DNA of 64,000 bases, taken from NCBI RefSeq assembly GCF_000269865.1, contig NZ_AKKV01000025.1, positions 62,001 through 126,000 of the forward strand, read 5' to 3'. Shown in pieces: positions 1 through 8,605 of this stretch. A program made the position numbers and the translations under genes. The stretch comes from Fictibacillus macauensis ZFHKF-1. Lineage in GTDB: Bacteria > Bacillota > Bacilli > Bacillales > Fictibacillaceae. Position 1 is the stretch's first letter. The number at the start of each line of letters is the position of its first letter. The notes beneath the pieces are model-generated. The model made no database searches, was not told the DNA's origin, and saw nothing but the letters and a program-made list of their open reading frames with translations.

Positions 1-1003
1 TTTCAGCACCTGTAAGGTCACTTAGTTGTCCACTGAATAACGCTTGCGAAATTTTCACCGCTTGTTGCAGAGCAGCTTCGCCATGAACGAGCGCTGTTAA
101 TTCCTCTGCAAGCGCTTTTTGAGCAGCGCGTTTTTCAGGTGCAGCCGCCACTTCTGCTTGGAGCGCATCAAGCTCTTCTTGGCTTTTGAATGAGAAGTAT
201 TTTAAGAACTTCATCACATCACGATCATCTGTGTTAATCCAAAATTGATAAAACTCGTATGGCGTTGTCTTTTCTGGATCCAACCAAATGGCGCCACCTT
301 CTGTTTTACCAAACTTCGTACCATCACTTTTCGTAACGAGTGGAATCGTTAAGCCGAATGCACGCTCTTCTTCCCCTGCTTTACGAATTAATTCAAGACC
401 TGACGTAATGTTCCCCCACTGATCACTGCCACCTAATTGCAATCGACATCCTTCTTGGCGGTATAATTGTAGGAAATCGTATGATTGTAAGATCATGTAC
501 GTAAATTCTGTAAAAGAAATCCCCGCTTCTAAGCGTGAACTTACGGAATCTTTTGCAAGCATGTAGTTTAATGGGAAGTACTTCCCAACATCACGCAGAA
601 AATCAATGACATTAATGCCGCCTAACCAGTCATAGTTATTAGCCATTTTTGCTGGATTTTTTGGTGCTTCAAAATCAAGAAACTTTGAAAGCTGTTCTTT
701 AATTCTATCGCTCCAGTCTTGCACAACACTCATTTCATTGAGCGTACGCTCTGCTTTCTTTCCGCTCGGATCGCCAATTAGCCCTGTTCCGCCGCCAACG
801 AGTGGAATCGGTTGATGTCCGGCTTGTTGCAAGCGACGCATCGTCATCACAACGAGTAAATGACCAACGTGTAAGCTATCTGCTGTCGGATCAAATCCAC
901 AGTAAAATGGCGTCATTTCCTTTGCTAACTTTTCCTCTAGCCCTTCTCGATCTGTTACTTGATTAATGAGGCCTCTAAACTCTAATTCCTGTAAAATACC
1001 CAT
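1..1003 (-). CDS. tyrS: Tyrosyl-tRNA synthetase (3' end outside window)
   Basis: Class I aminoacyl-tRNA synthetase that charges tRNA-Tyr in the cytoplasm. The frame starts at an ATG (complement of 1001-1003) and stays open to the window edge, giving about 334 residues of the usual ~420. The missing part should be the C-terminal S4-like RNA-binding domain. The ATP-binding signature is FDPTADSLHVGH near residue 40 (HVGH in place of HIGH), and KFGKTEGG near residue 230 is the KMSKS-equivalent loop. The tyrosine-site segment GGSDQWGN is also present. The gene follows a Tyr T-box leader, which supports the amino-acid assignment. This is the TyrS family usual in Bacillus rather than the divergent TyrZ type, judged by motif only. 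Confidence 0.95.
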   Translation of the reverse strand, partial: MGILQELEFRGLINQVTDREGLEEKLAKEMTPFYCGFDPTADSLHVGHLLVVMTMRRLQQAGHQPIPLVGGGTGLIGDPSGKKAERTLNEMSVVQDWSDRIKEQLSKFLDFEAPKNPAKMANNYDWLGGINVIDFLRDVGKYFPLNYMLAKDSVSSRLEAGISFTEFTYMILQSYDFLQLYRQEGCRLQLGGSDQWGNITSGLELIRKAGEEERAFGLTIPLVTKSDGTKFGKTEGGAIWLDPEKTTPYEFYQFWINTDDRDVMKFLKYFSFKSQEELDALQAEVAAAPEKRAAQKALAEELTALVHGEAALQQAVKISQALFSGQLSDLTGAE

Positions 1004-1031
1004 CACCATACTCCTTTCAAATTTTAAACAT

Positions 1032-1292
1032 AAAAAAAACGCCCCTAAAAAAGGGACGTGATGCACGCGGTACCACCCTTGTTGAAGAACACTGTTCTTC
1101 CACTTCGCATTCATAACGGTTTATCACCGTTCTTTTTTACAAGATCTACCTATAAAAAAGAAAGCTCCAAGAGTGTAATTCAGCCTCATCCTCTGTACTG
1201 GTTCACAGCAACCACCAGCTTTCTGAAACAAGAAGAACGCGCCTACTTCGCTCTGTTCGTCGCATTTTACGTTTATTAAAGATTCTAGTTTC
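1032..1292 (-). ncRNA. T-box riboswitch of tyrS (Tyr)
   Basis: On the minus strand the conserved T-box core (complement of 1066-1079, AGGGTGGTACCGCG) lies just before a GC-rich hairpin and a run of T (1032-1058), which is the antiterminator/terminator arrangement of T-box leaders. Upstream is a long stem I region. A UAC triplet in the context GAA-UUAC-AC (complement of 1175-1177) fits a Tyr specifier. Uncharged tRNA-Tyr should pair with the specifier and the T-box bulge and allow read-through into tyrS. The 5' boundary is approximate. Confidence 0.93.
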
Positions 1293-1293
1293 T

Positions 1294-1322
1294 TTTTTAC
1301 CATATTCCCGGTGCGCTGTCAA
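1294..1322 (-). promoter_or_regulatory. Sigma-A promoter of tyrS leader
   Basis: On the minus strand a perfect TTGACA (complement of 1317-1322) is followed after 17 bp by TAAAAA (complement of 1294-1299), which matches the -10 consensus at 4 of 6 positions. Transcription from here would start just before the T-box stem I. Confidence 0.55.
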
Positions 1323-1384
1323 TGAAACGAATTTTTTAAACTTTGCAAAAATCATTTCACGTTAGCACTCAACGTCTACTATTA

Positions 1385-1393
1385 TGGTATAAT
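1385..1393 (+). promoter_or_regulatory. Extended -10 promoter of the PBP gene
   Basis: TGG-TATAAT is a perfect -10 with an extended TGn element, 25 bp before the ATG at 1419. No good -35 is seen, which is common for extended -10 promoters. The ribosome site AGGAGGG lies at 1403-1409. Confidence 0.6.
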
Positions 1394-1418
1394 ACGTCCG
1401 ATAGGAGGGAATTTACAT

Positions 1419-4115
1419 ATGTCTCATCTAAAGGAAGCACAAAAAAAGTGGAATAAGTTTCTTCATTTTCTTGAAGAAAAACGTATCCTTCAAAAAGCTG
1501 ACAAGACATTTAAAGTTACATGGAACTCATTTTTAATTCTCATTGTTCTGCTTTTGTTCGGTGCGTGTTTCGCTGTTGGAGCGGGCGCAGGATACTTTGC
1601 TTCTCTTGTGCAAAAAGAGCCCGTACGTTCGTACAGCTCTATGAAACATCAAATCTTTAACTACGAAGAGACAAGCCGCATGTACTTTGCAAAGAATCAG
1701 CTGATTGGCAAGCTACGTGCCGATCTTGATCGTCAAGAAGTCTCATTAAAAAATATCTCACCCAACGTAACAAAGGCGGTTATTTCTACAGAAGATCGCA
1801 ACTTCTACGAACACGATGGTATCGTTCCGAAAGCCATCTTCCGCGCCGTTTTTCAAGAAGTAAGTGCCTCTGACAGCCGGTCCGGCGGGAGTACCCTTAC
1901 ACAGCAGCTTATTAAAAACCAGATTTTAACGAATGAAGTTTCGTTTGATCGGAAAGCAAAAGAAATTCTGCTTGCTCTTCGTCTGGAAAAGGTGCTGAGT
2001 AAGAAAGAAATTTTAAATGCGTATTTAAACATCGTGCCATTTGGACGTAACTCTTCTGGTATGAATGTTGCCGGCATTCAAGCCGCGGCTCAAGGGGTAT
2101 TTGGTGTAGATGCGAAAAACTTAACATTGCCACAAGCAGCCTTTTTAGCTGGGATGCCACAAAATCCATTTGTTTACACACCATTTACGAATAAAGGTGA
2201 AGTAAAAAAAGACCTCTCTCCTGGTGTGAACCGAATGAAAACGGTGTTAAACCGGATGCGAACACAAAAAGTTATTAGCGAAAAGCAATATAAGGATGCC
2301 ATTACGTATAATGTTCGCAAAAATTTAACAACAAAAAAGAAATCGTCGTATGAAAAGTACCCGTACCTTAGCATGGAAATTGAGCGAAGAGCCGTTGATC
2401 TTCTCGCCCGAAAAGGTGCAGAAAAAGATGGCAAAAACTTCGATAAACTCGACAAAAAACTGAAACGTGATTATGAAGAAAATGCGACAAAGCAAATGCG
2501 TCAACAAGGTCTAAACATACACACAACGATCAATAAAGATGTGTATGAAGAGATGAATGCAGCCGCTAAAAAAGATTACCTTTTCGGCTCACCTCATTAT
2601 GTTTCAAAAGAAAACAATAAAGGCAAAAAAGTGTCTGTTCTGGAACGTCAAGATACAGGCGCAATGCTTATTGAAAATCGTACGGGCGCGATTGTTGGCT
2701 TTGTTGGTGGTCGTAACTATGATCGTTCCAAAACGAATCACGCCACCCAGATGATTCGTCAAAATGGATCAACGATGAAACCTCTTTTAGATTATGCCCC
2801 AGCGATGGAACAAGGCAAAGTACAACCTGGGTCTATTTTAGAAGATAAGCCGCTGCAATTGGGCGGCTGGCAAGTGCATAACTTTGATGATCGTTATCAC
2901 GGATTAATGACGGCTAGAACAGCTCTTGCTAAATCGTACAATACACCAGCTGTTCGTACGTATTTAAACTCAAATCAAGCCGAATCGTTTCATGCTTTAG
3001 AAAAAATGGGCTTCACTTCGCTTACCGACGAAGATCGCACGGCAAAAGCAGCGGCCATTGGCGGGATTCATTACGGGGTATCCGTTGAAGAAAACACGAA
3101 TGCCTACGCAACTTTTGCGAATGGCGGAAACTTTGTGGATGCCTACTTAATTGATAAGATTGAAACGCAAGATGGCAAAGTGCTTTATCAACATAAAGTA
3201 AAACCTGTTCACGTTTTTTCACCACAAACGTCTTTCTTAATGCTTGATATGATGAGAGATGTGTTAAAACCAGGTGGAACCGCCTCACCAGTAGCTGGTA
3301 AGCTTGCCTTTTCAGCGGACTGGGCTGGTAAAACAGGGTCTACTCAGGAATACCGTGATTCTTGGTTCGTTGCAACTAATCCAAATGTAACACTCGGTGT
3401 ATGGCATGGGTATGATAAGCCAGACTCAATCCCAACTGGAGAACGACAAATTAGCTTATCCCTTTGGGCCGCTTTTGCTAATGCCGCCTATAAAGCAGCA
3501 CCATCGTTAGTCGCACCAAGCAGTCATTTTAACATGCCCGATGGAATTGTTCGCCGCGCCGTATGTGGTTCTGTTAAAGTATCCGGAGAGCTTTGTCTCG
3601 TCAAAGGACAACTTCGAACCGATCTGTTTAATACACGATTTGCTCAAGATCATGTGAAATTAGATACAGGTGAATATATTATTGCAAACGGCCAACGCTA
3701 TAAAGCTGGGCAAGGAACACCGAAAGAATTTATTAAAAAAGGAGTGATCATCGGTGGTGAGCTCTATGGCAATGGCGCAGGTGGTGCGACGATGCCATAC
3801 TCTTCTTCTCCGCTCGCCGATAACGGCAGAGCGCCTGGAGGAGTGATCGCTTCCTATAGTGCAGGAAAAGTATCGTGGAGCAAATCTGCAGATGCTGACG
3901 TCATCGGCTATCGCATCTATCAGGCGAGCAGTCCAAAAGGTCCTCTGAAAAAAGTGGGCAGTGTCACATCTGATCAAGCTTCATTCCCTGCTTCCACAGG
4001 AATTTATTACGTAACTGCGGTAGATGTATCTGGACATGAATCGAAACCATCTCCGCCTGTCACATCTGGAAAACCAACGAAACAACAACCACCAAAGAAA
4101 AAGAAAACACATTAA
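1419..4115 (+). CDS. Class A penicillin-binding protein (transglycosylase/transpeptidase)
   Basis: Bifunctional peptidoglycan synthase anchored in the membrane (898 aa). It has a short cytoplasmic tail, one membrane helix at about residues 38-64, then a GT51 glycosyltransferase domain with STEDRNFYEHDG (catalytic Glu about 125) and GGSTLTQQLIKN (about 156-167). The transpeptidase domain shows all three signatures: S451-T-M-K454, S506-Y-N508 and K638-T-G640. Residues from about 785 to 880 resemble a fibronectin type III fold, and the tail is Lys/Pro/Gln-rich. The start is set by an AGGAGGG ribosome site 9 bp upstream. It lies between tyrS and acsA and is transcribed alone. The family is PBP1A/PBP2c-like; the exact paralogue was not determined. 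Confidence 0.93.
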   Translation: MSHLKEAQKKWNKFLHFLEEKRILQKADKTFKVTWNSFLILIVLLLFGACFAVGAGAGYFASLVQKEPVRSYSSMKHQIFNYEETSRMYFAKNQLIGKLRADLDRQEVSLKNISPNVTKAVISTEDRNFYEHDGIVPKAIFRAVFQEVSASDSRSGGSTLTQQLIKNQILTNEVSFDRKAKEILLALRLEKVLSKKEILNAYLNIVPFGRNSSGMNVAGIQAAAQGVFGVDAKNLTLPQAAFLAGMPQNPFVYTPFTNKGEVKKDLSPGVNRMKTVLNRMRTQKVISEKQYKDAITYNVRKNLTTKKKSSYEKYPYLSMEIERRAVDLLARKGAEKDGKNFDKLDKKLKRDYEENATKQMRQQGLNIHTTINKDVYEEMNAAAKKDYLFGSPHYVSKENNKGKKVSVLERQDTGAMLIENRTGAIVGFVGGRNYDRSKTNHATQMIRQNGSTMKPLLDYAPAMEQGKVQPGSILEDKPLQLGGWQVHNFDDRYHGLMTARTALAKSYNTPAVRTYLNSNQAESFHALEKMGFTSLTDEDRTAKAAAIGGIHYGVSVEENTNAYATFANGGNFVDAYLIDKIETQDGKVLYQHKVKPVHVFSPQTSFLMLDMMRDVLKPGGTASPVAGKLAFSADWAGKTGSTQEYRDSWFVATNPNVTLGVWHGYDKPDSIPTGERQISLSLWAAFANAAYKAAPSLVAPSSHFNMPDGIVRRAVCGSVKVSGELCLVKGQLRTDLFNTRFAQDHVKLDTGEYIIANGQRYKAGQGTPKEFIKKGVIIGGELYGNGAGGATMPYSSSPLADNGRAPGGVIASYSAGKVSWSKSADADVIGYRIYQASSPKGPLKKVGSVTSDQASFPASTGIYYVTAVDVSGHESKPSPPVTSGKPTKQQPPKKKKTH

Positions 4116-4122
4116 TGACCTG

Positions 4123-4168
4123 AAACCCTCTTTTATTTACTGTCCTAGTAGATTAAAGAGGGTTTTTA
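4123..4168 (+). terminator. Terminator of the PBP gene
   Basis: Inverted repeat AAACCCTCTTTT / AAAGAGGGTTTTT with a 20-nt loop and a T tail, 8 bp after the stop codon. Confidence 0.8.
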
Positions 4169-4173
4169 AATGT

Positions 4174-4217
4174 GAAAAAAAAGATGTGTGTTTTCATAAC
4201 CTCGAAAACACACATCT
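4174..4217 (-). terminator. Terminator of acsA
   Basis: Perfect stem AGATGTGTGTTTTC / GAAAACACACATCT (4181-4216) with T6 on the minus-strand exit side (A run at 4175-4180), directly after the acsA stop. Confidence 0.85.
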
Positions 4218-4222
4218 CTCTA

Positions 4223-5938
4223 TTAATCTTCCATTGTTGATAAATCGCCTGTTGGCAAATCAAGCTCCCATGCTTTTAACACACGGCGCATGATCTTACC
4301 ACTTCTCGTTTTCGGAAGCTTATCACGAAACTCAATTTCACGAGGCGCCGCATGCGCCGCTAACCCTGATTTAACAAAACTGCGAATTTCTTGAATTAAC
4401 TCTTCATTTGGCGTGTACCCTTCACGCAACGCAATAAATGCTTTAATCACTTCTCCACGAACAGGATCCGGTTTACCAATTACCCCTGCTTCGGCAACGG
4501 CCGGATGTTCCACAAGCTTACTTTCCACTTCAAAAGGACCAACGCGTTCACCAGACGTCATAATAACGTCATCCACACGTCCTTGGAACCAAAAGTAGCC
4601 ATCTTCATCCATATACGCAGAGTCTCCAGAAACATACCAGCCACCTGGTGTAAAATAAGAATCGTACTTTTGTGGATTGTTCCAAATCGAGCGCATCATC
4701 GAAGGCCAGCCACTTTTAATCGCTAGATTTCCCATTCGATTAGCTGGTAACACGTTATCTTGATCATCAATGATGGCTGCTACTATACCTGGAAACGGCT
4801 TGCCCATTGAACCTGGCTTAATTTCCATCGCTGGGTAGTTACTAATGAGTTGAGCTCCAGTTTCTGTCATCCACCAGTTATCATGAATGCGCAAATTAAA
4901 TACTTTTACACCCCAGCGTACGACTTCCGCATTTAACGGTTCACCGACGGATAAAATATGGCGAAGCGAAGCAAGATCAAACTTCTTCACAATTTCATCG
5001 CCCGCTCCCATTAACATACGGAACGCGGTTGGCGCACTGTACCACACTGTAACACCATATTTCGCAATCGTTCCATACCAATCTTCTGGACTAAAACGAC
5101 CGCCACGAATGACATTACTTGCGCCATTTAACCAAGGACCAAAAATACCGTACGATGTACCTGTCACCCAACCAGGGTCAGCTGTACACCAATACACATC
5201 TGAATCTTTTAAATCAAGGACCCACTTCGCCGTTTGATAATGTTGCAGCATCGCATTGTGAACATGAAGTACGCCTTTTGGTTTTCCTGTAGAGCCCGAT
5301 GTATAGTGAAGAATTAAACCGTCTTCACGATCTACCCATTCAATCGCCAACTTCTTGTCTGCTTTTTCCATCCGTGAATGGTAGTCCACGATTGGGCCTT
5401 CTTCTTTTACATGCTCACCAATCAGCACCACATGCTTGAGGTGAGGTAGCTCACTAACAGGAACGCGCTCTAATAGCTCTGGCGTTGTCACAAGGACTTT
5501 CGCTTCCGAATCTTCTAAGCGATCGCGAACCGCTCCTTCCATAAAGGCTTCAAACAAAGGCCCTACGATGGCGCCTACTTTAATGGCACCAAGCAATGTA
5601 AAATATAGCTCTGGTGAACGTGGCATAAATATAAAGACGCGATCGCCTTTTTCCACATCTAACTGACGCAGCAAATTGCCTGCTTTATTGGAGTACTCTT
5701 GCATTTCTTTAAATGTATACTTCTCATCCCTCTTTTGATCAGAAAAATAGAGAGCTACTTTATTTTTTCGATCGCCTTGTGCATGACGATCAATGGCTTC
5801 ATAGGCTAAATTGACCCGCCCCGTCTCATACCAGGAGAATTCTTTTTCGATAGTTGTCCAGTCAAATGATTCGTAGGCTGCTTGATAGTTCTCTAAATTA
5901 AAGTCACCTTTTATGCTCGGAAGCGCTTCCACTTTCAT
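4223..5938 (-). CDS. acsA: Acetyl-CoA synthetase
   Basis: AMP-forming ligase (571 aa) that converts acetate, ATP and CoA to acetyl-CoA when acetate is scavenged. The adenylation motif YTSGSTGKPKG lies near residues 215-225, and further ANL-family cores (WWMTETG, YVSGDSAYMDEDGYFWFQGR) follow. The C-terminal PKTRSGK carries Lys548, which lines up with the Lys that AcuA acetylates in B. subtilis AcsA. It diverges from acuABC, which encodes that acetylation system. The start is ATG after GGAGGAG. A near-consensus CcpA site lies in the first codons (5918-5931), matching the known glucose repression of acsA in Bacillus. Confidence 0.95.
   Translation of the reverse strand: MKVEALPSIKGDFNLENYQAAYESFDWTTIEKEFSWYETGRVNLAYEAIDRHAQGDRKNKVALYFSDQKRDEKYTFKEMQEYSNKAGNLLRQLDVEKGDRVFIFMPRSPELYFTLLGAIKVGAIVGPLFEAFMEGAVRDRLEDSEAKVLVTTPELLERVPVSELPHLKHVVLIGEHVKEEGPIVDYHSRMEKADKKLAIEWVDREDGLILHYTSGSTGKPKGVLHVHNAMLQHYQTAKWVLDLKDSDVYWCTADPGWVTGTSYGIFGPWLNGASNVIRGGRFSPEDWYGTIAKYGVTVWYSAPTAFRMLMGAGDEIVKKFDLASLRHILSVGEPLNAEVVRWGVKVFNLRIHDNWWMTETGAQLISNYPAMEIKPGSMGKPFPGIVAAIIDDQDNVLPANRMGNLAIKSGWPSMMRSIWNNPQKYDSYFTPGGWYVSGDSAYMDEDGYFWFQGRVDDVIMTSGERVGPFEVESKLVEHPAVAEAGVIGKPDPVRGEVIKAFIALREGYTPNEELIQEIRSFVKSGLAAHAAPREIEFRDKLPKTRSGKIMRRVLKAWELDLPTGDLSTMED
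5918..5931 (-). promoter_or_regulatory. cre (CcpA) site in the acsA start region
   Basis: On the minus strand TGGAAGCGCTTCCG matches the cre consensus TGNAANCGNTNNCA at every fixed position except the last. It covers codons 3-7 of acsA. From memory, B. subtilis acsA has its cre at the same place inside the 5' coding region, so CcpA would act as a roadblock or repressor here. The ccpA gene itself lies 3.4 kb away. Confidence 0.72.
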
Positions 5939-5974
5939 TGGTCAATCTCCTCCTACATCATAATATACATCCTT

Positions 5975-5980
5975 ATTATA
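5975..5980 (-). promoter_or_regulatory. -10 element of acsA promoter
   Basis: TATAAT on the minus strand 37 bp before the acsA start. The best upstream hexamer is TTCAAA (complement of 5999-6004) with an 18-bp spacer, a weak -35. Confidence 0.5.
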
Positions 5981-6022
5981 CCACATTGCTTTTGAATTTT
6001 TGAACTCATTTGAATTGTCACA

Positions 6023-6038
6023 TTTTAAGCGCTTTAAA
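6023..6038. promoter_or_regulatory. Possible second cre-like palindrome between acsA and acuA
   Basis: TTTTAAGCGCTTTAAA is an almost symmetric sequence around AAGCGCTT, upstream of both divergent promoters. It misses the outer TG/CA of the cre consensus at two positions, so it would be a weak CcpA site. Confidence 0.4.
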
Positions 6039-6064
6039 ATCACGTACAATAGCGCTTCTTTATG

Positions 6065-6070
6065 TATAAT
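6065..6070 (+). promoter_or_regulatory. -10 element of acuABC promoter
   Basis: TATAAT 39 bp before the acuA ATG; no convincing -35 at the usual distance. Confidence 0.45.
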
Positions 6071-6108
6071 AGAGATGATCGAATTTTTTTAAAATAGGTG
6101 GTGTACGA

Positions 6109-6741
6109 ATGATTCACAAGAAAACCTATAACTGTTTAGCGATGGACACTCCCGCTGGTAAAGTTGTGATTGAAGGGCCCATTTCCTCTGAACGACTTGC
6201 TTCCTATGAATTCCATCCTGGGCTTCACGCCTTTCGTCCACATAAAGAACAGCAGGCAGCACTTGTGGAAATTGCCAAGCTAGAAGAAGGGCGCATTATC
6301 ATTGCCCGCAATAAAGACCTAATTATTGGCTATGTAACGTATGTCTATCCTGACCCTATGGAACGTTGGTCAGAAGGCAATATGGAAAATTTACTAGAAC
6401 TCGGTGCCATTGAAGTGATTGCCGACTATCGCAACGCAAAAATCGGAAAAAATCTTTTAAAAGTTTCAATGATGGACGATGCGATGGAAGATTATATCAT
6501 TATCACCACCGAATATTATTGGCATTGGGATTTAAAAGGAACCGGTTTATCGGTATGGGATTACCGCAAAGTTATGGAGAAGATGATGAACGCAGGTGGC
6601 TTAGAATATATGGCGACCGATGATCCTGAAATTAGTTCTCATCCTGCCAACTGTTTAATGGTTCGCATGGGCAAGCGTACAACGCTTGAAGATGCCCAAG
6701 CTTTTGACCGTATCCGCTTTCAAAATCGGTTTATGTATTAA
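6109..6741 (+). CDS. acuA: Acetyl-CoA synthetase acetyltransferase AcuA
   Basis: GNAT-fold protein acetyltransferase (210 aa). In B. subtilis AcuA acetylates a C-terminal lysine of AcsA and switches it off. Seen here: the segment GAIEVIADYRNAKIGKNLLK (about 104-123), which holds the GNAT acetyl-CoA loop, and a Trp-rich YYWHWDLKGTGLSVWDYR. It is the first gene of acuABC and diverges from acsA, its likely substrate gene. The ribosome site is AGGTGG, 7 bp before ATG. The length equals that of the Bacillus family. Confidence 0.95.
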   Translation: MIHKKTYNCLAMDTPAGKVVIEGPISSERLASYEFHPGLHAFRPHKEQQAALVEIAKLEEGRIIIARNKDLIIGYVTYVYPDPMERWSEGNMENLLELGAIEVIADYRNAKIGKNLLKVSMMDDAMEDYIIITTEYYWHWDLKGTGLSVWDYRKVMEKMMNAGGLEYMATDDPEISSHPANCLMVRMGKRTTLEDAQAFDRIRFQNRFMY

Positions 6742-6774
6742 GAAGTACCTCATCGTTGAAAGGAGCTTTTTAGT

Positions 6775-7422
6775 ATGATTGTTCAAGATATGATGAATAA
6801 GAAACCAATCACCGCCGAGTCTCATACGACCATTAAAGAAGCCTTTATCTTGCTTCGTCATCATCACATTCGTCATCTGCCGATTGTCGACAGTGCTAAG
6901 CAATTGCTTGGCATCGTTTCTGATCGTGACTTACGCGATGCGAGTCCATCTATTTTTGATGGAGAAGATCATCAAGCAGCGTTTGAGCGTTCACTGTCTG
7001 AGGTTATGAAAAAAGATGTAATCTCAGCGCATCCACTTGATTTTGTGGAAGATACGTTAAGTACTTTCTATGATCAACAAATCGGCTGCCTTCCTGTCGT
7101 GGAGCATGGCCGCCTCGTTGGCGTTATTACAGAACGCGATATGCTGCATACACTCATTCAACTCACAGGGGCTCATCAGCCTAGCTCACACCTAGAAATC
7201 CGCGTAGAAAACATTGCTGGGAAACTGGCAGATGTGGCAAACCATATTAAGAAATATAAGATTAATATTAATAGCGTGCTCGTCTATCCGAGCAATGATG
7301 AGGAAGCGTATAAAATTATCGTCCTGCGCATCAATACAATGAATCCATTGCGCATAGCTAACGATCTTCGCGCACACGGCTATGACGTGCTTTGGCCACA
7401 AGAAGCGGAGTTATCGCAATGA
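6775..7422 (+). CDS. acuB: AcuB, CBS-pair and ACT domain regulator
   Basis: 215-aa protein with two CBS domains (about 1-55 and 75-130; both contain the LPIV/LPVV plus GIVSDRD/GVITERD signature) and a C-terminal ACT-like domain (about 140-215). CBS pairs bind adenine nucleotides. AcuB is thought to sense energy state in the acetate/acetoin system, but its exact role is not settled. It lies 33 bp after acuA with an AAAGGAG site and its stop overlaps the acuC start (ATGA). Confidence 0.93.
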   Translation: MIVQDMMNKKPITAESHTTIKEAFILLRHHHIRHLPIVDSAKQLLGIVSDRDLRDASPSIFDGEDHQAAFERSLSEVMKKDVISAHPLDFVEDTLSTFYDQQIGCLPVVEHGRLVGVITERDMLHTLIQLTGAHQPSSHLEIRVENIAGKLADVANHIKKYKININSVLVYPSNDEEAYKIIVLRINTMNPLRIANDLRAHGYDVLWPQEAELSQ

Positions 7423-8579
7423 CGAAGCCGGCCTTCATTTACTCAACAGACATGCTAAACTATAAATTTAGTGATGGCCACCCATTTAATCAGCTGCGTG
7501 TAAAACTAACGTATGATTTGCTGAGCGCTTCTGGGTTGTTATCTAACGAACAAATCATTGCACCAAGAATAGCAACTGATCAGGAAATTGCGCTTATTCA
7601 TGACGTCTCGTACATTGAAGCCGTCAAAAAAGCGGGCGCAGGAACATTAAATGAAGCGGTAGCCGCGAACCATGGCCTTGGTACAGAAGATACGCCTATT
7701 TTTCCGCGTATGCACGAAGCAAGTGCCCTTATTACAGGAGCAACGTTAACCGCCTGCGATCTTGTCATGGAGGGAAAAGCCACCTACGCCTTTAATCCAA
7801 GCGGAGGGCTTCACCATGGCTTTCGAGGTAAAGCCTCTGGTTTTTGTATATACAACGACAGTGCTGTTGCCATTGAATATTTAAAACGTAACTATGGTGT
7901 TAAAGTACTGTATGTGGATACGGATGCGCATCACGGAGATGGGGTTCAATGGGCCTTTTATGAAGATGAACGTGTTTGCACGCTATCCCTTCATGAAACC
8001 GGTCGTTACTTATTTCCTGGTACAGGTAGTGTGATGGAAAAAGGACAAGGAGACGGCTACGGCTATTCATTTAACATCCCTGTTGATGCGTTTACAGAAG
8101 ATGAATCGTGGCTTCAGCTTTATACGACGTCACTACAAGAAGTAATGGACTATTTCCAGCCAGATGTAATCATGACTCAAAATGGCGCCGATGCTCACTA
8201 CTTCGATCCACTGACACATCTATCCGTTACGATGGATACATATAAAGCCGTGCCAAAACTAGCGAAAGCGCTTGCAGATCGCTATTGTCAAGGACGCTGG
8301 ATTGCTACCGGTGGTGGAGGCTATGATATATGGCGTGTTGTCCCCCGTGCCTGGAGCTATATATGGGCCGTTATGAACGAACAAGCACCAACAGGCAACT
8401 TGCCTATCGAGTGGTTACAAACATGGCAAAAAGAAGCGCCTGTACAGCTTGTAACGACATGGGAAGATGCGCCAGGTATGTATAAGCCCATTCCGCGTAA
8501 ACAAGAGATTACCGACAAAAATAACCTAACCCTTGAAAAAGCACTGTTCCATATTCGTCCTTATCATAAAAAAACCTGA
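7419..8579 (+). CDS. acuC: AcuC, class I/II histone-deacetylase-type protein deacetylase
   Basis: Zn-dependent deacetylase (386 aa) that reverses AcuA acetylation of AcsA in B. subtilis. The HDAC motifs are visible: GGLHHGFRGKASGFC (charge-relay His pair), DTDAHHGDG (Zn ligands Asp and His), a later NGADAH carrying the third ligand, and GGGGYD. The reading frame opens 27 bp earlier, but the ATG at 7419 overlaps the acuB stop as ATGA and gives the family length, so it is taken as the start by translational coupling. Last gene of acuABC, followed at once by a terminator. Confidence 0.95.
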   Translation: MTKPAFIYSTDMLNYKFSDGHPFNQLRVKLTYDLLSASGLLSNEQIIAPRIATDQEIALIHDVSYIEAVKKAGAGTLNEAVAANHGLGTEDTPIFPRMHEASALITGATLTACDLVMEGKATYAFNPSGGLHHGFRGKASGFCIYNDSAVAIEYLKRNYGVKVLYVDTDAHHGDGVQWAFYEDERVCTLSLHETGRYLFPGTGSVMEKGQGDGYGYSFNIPVDAFTEDESWLQLYTTSLQEVMDYFQPDVIMTQNGADAHYFDPLTHLSVTMDTYKAVPKLAKALADRYCQGRWIATGGGGYDIWRVVPRAWSYIWAVMNEQAPTGNLPIEWLQTWQKEAPVQLVTTWEDAPGMYKPIPRKQEITDKNNLTLEKALFHIRPYHKKT

Positions 8580-8604
8580 TCAACAATGGCTGATCAGGTT
8601 TTTC
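8571..8604. terminator. Bidirectional terminator between acuC and mtnN
   Basis: AAAACCTGATCA, then an 8-nt loop, then TGATCAGGTTTTTC. The stem has A and T runs on both sides and so can serve acuC on the plus strand and mtnN on the minus strand. It overlaps the last acuC codons. Confidence 0.85.
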
Positions 8605-8605
8605 A

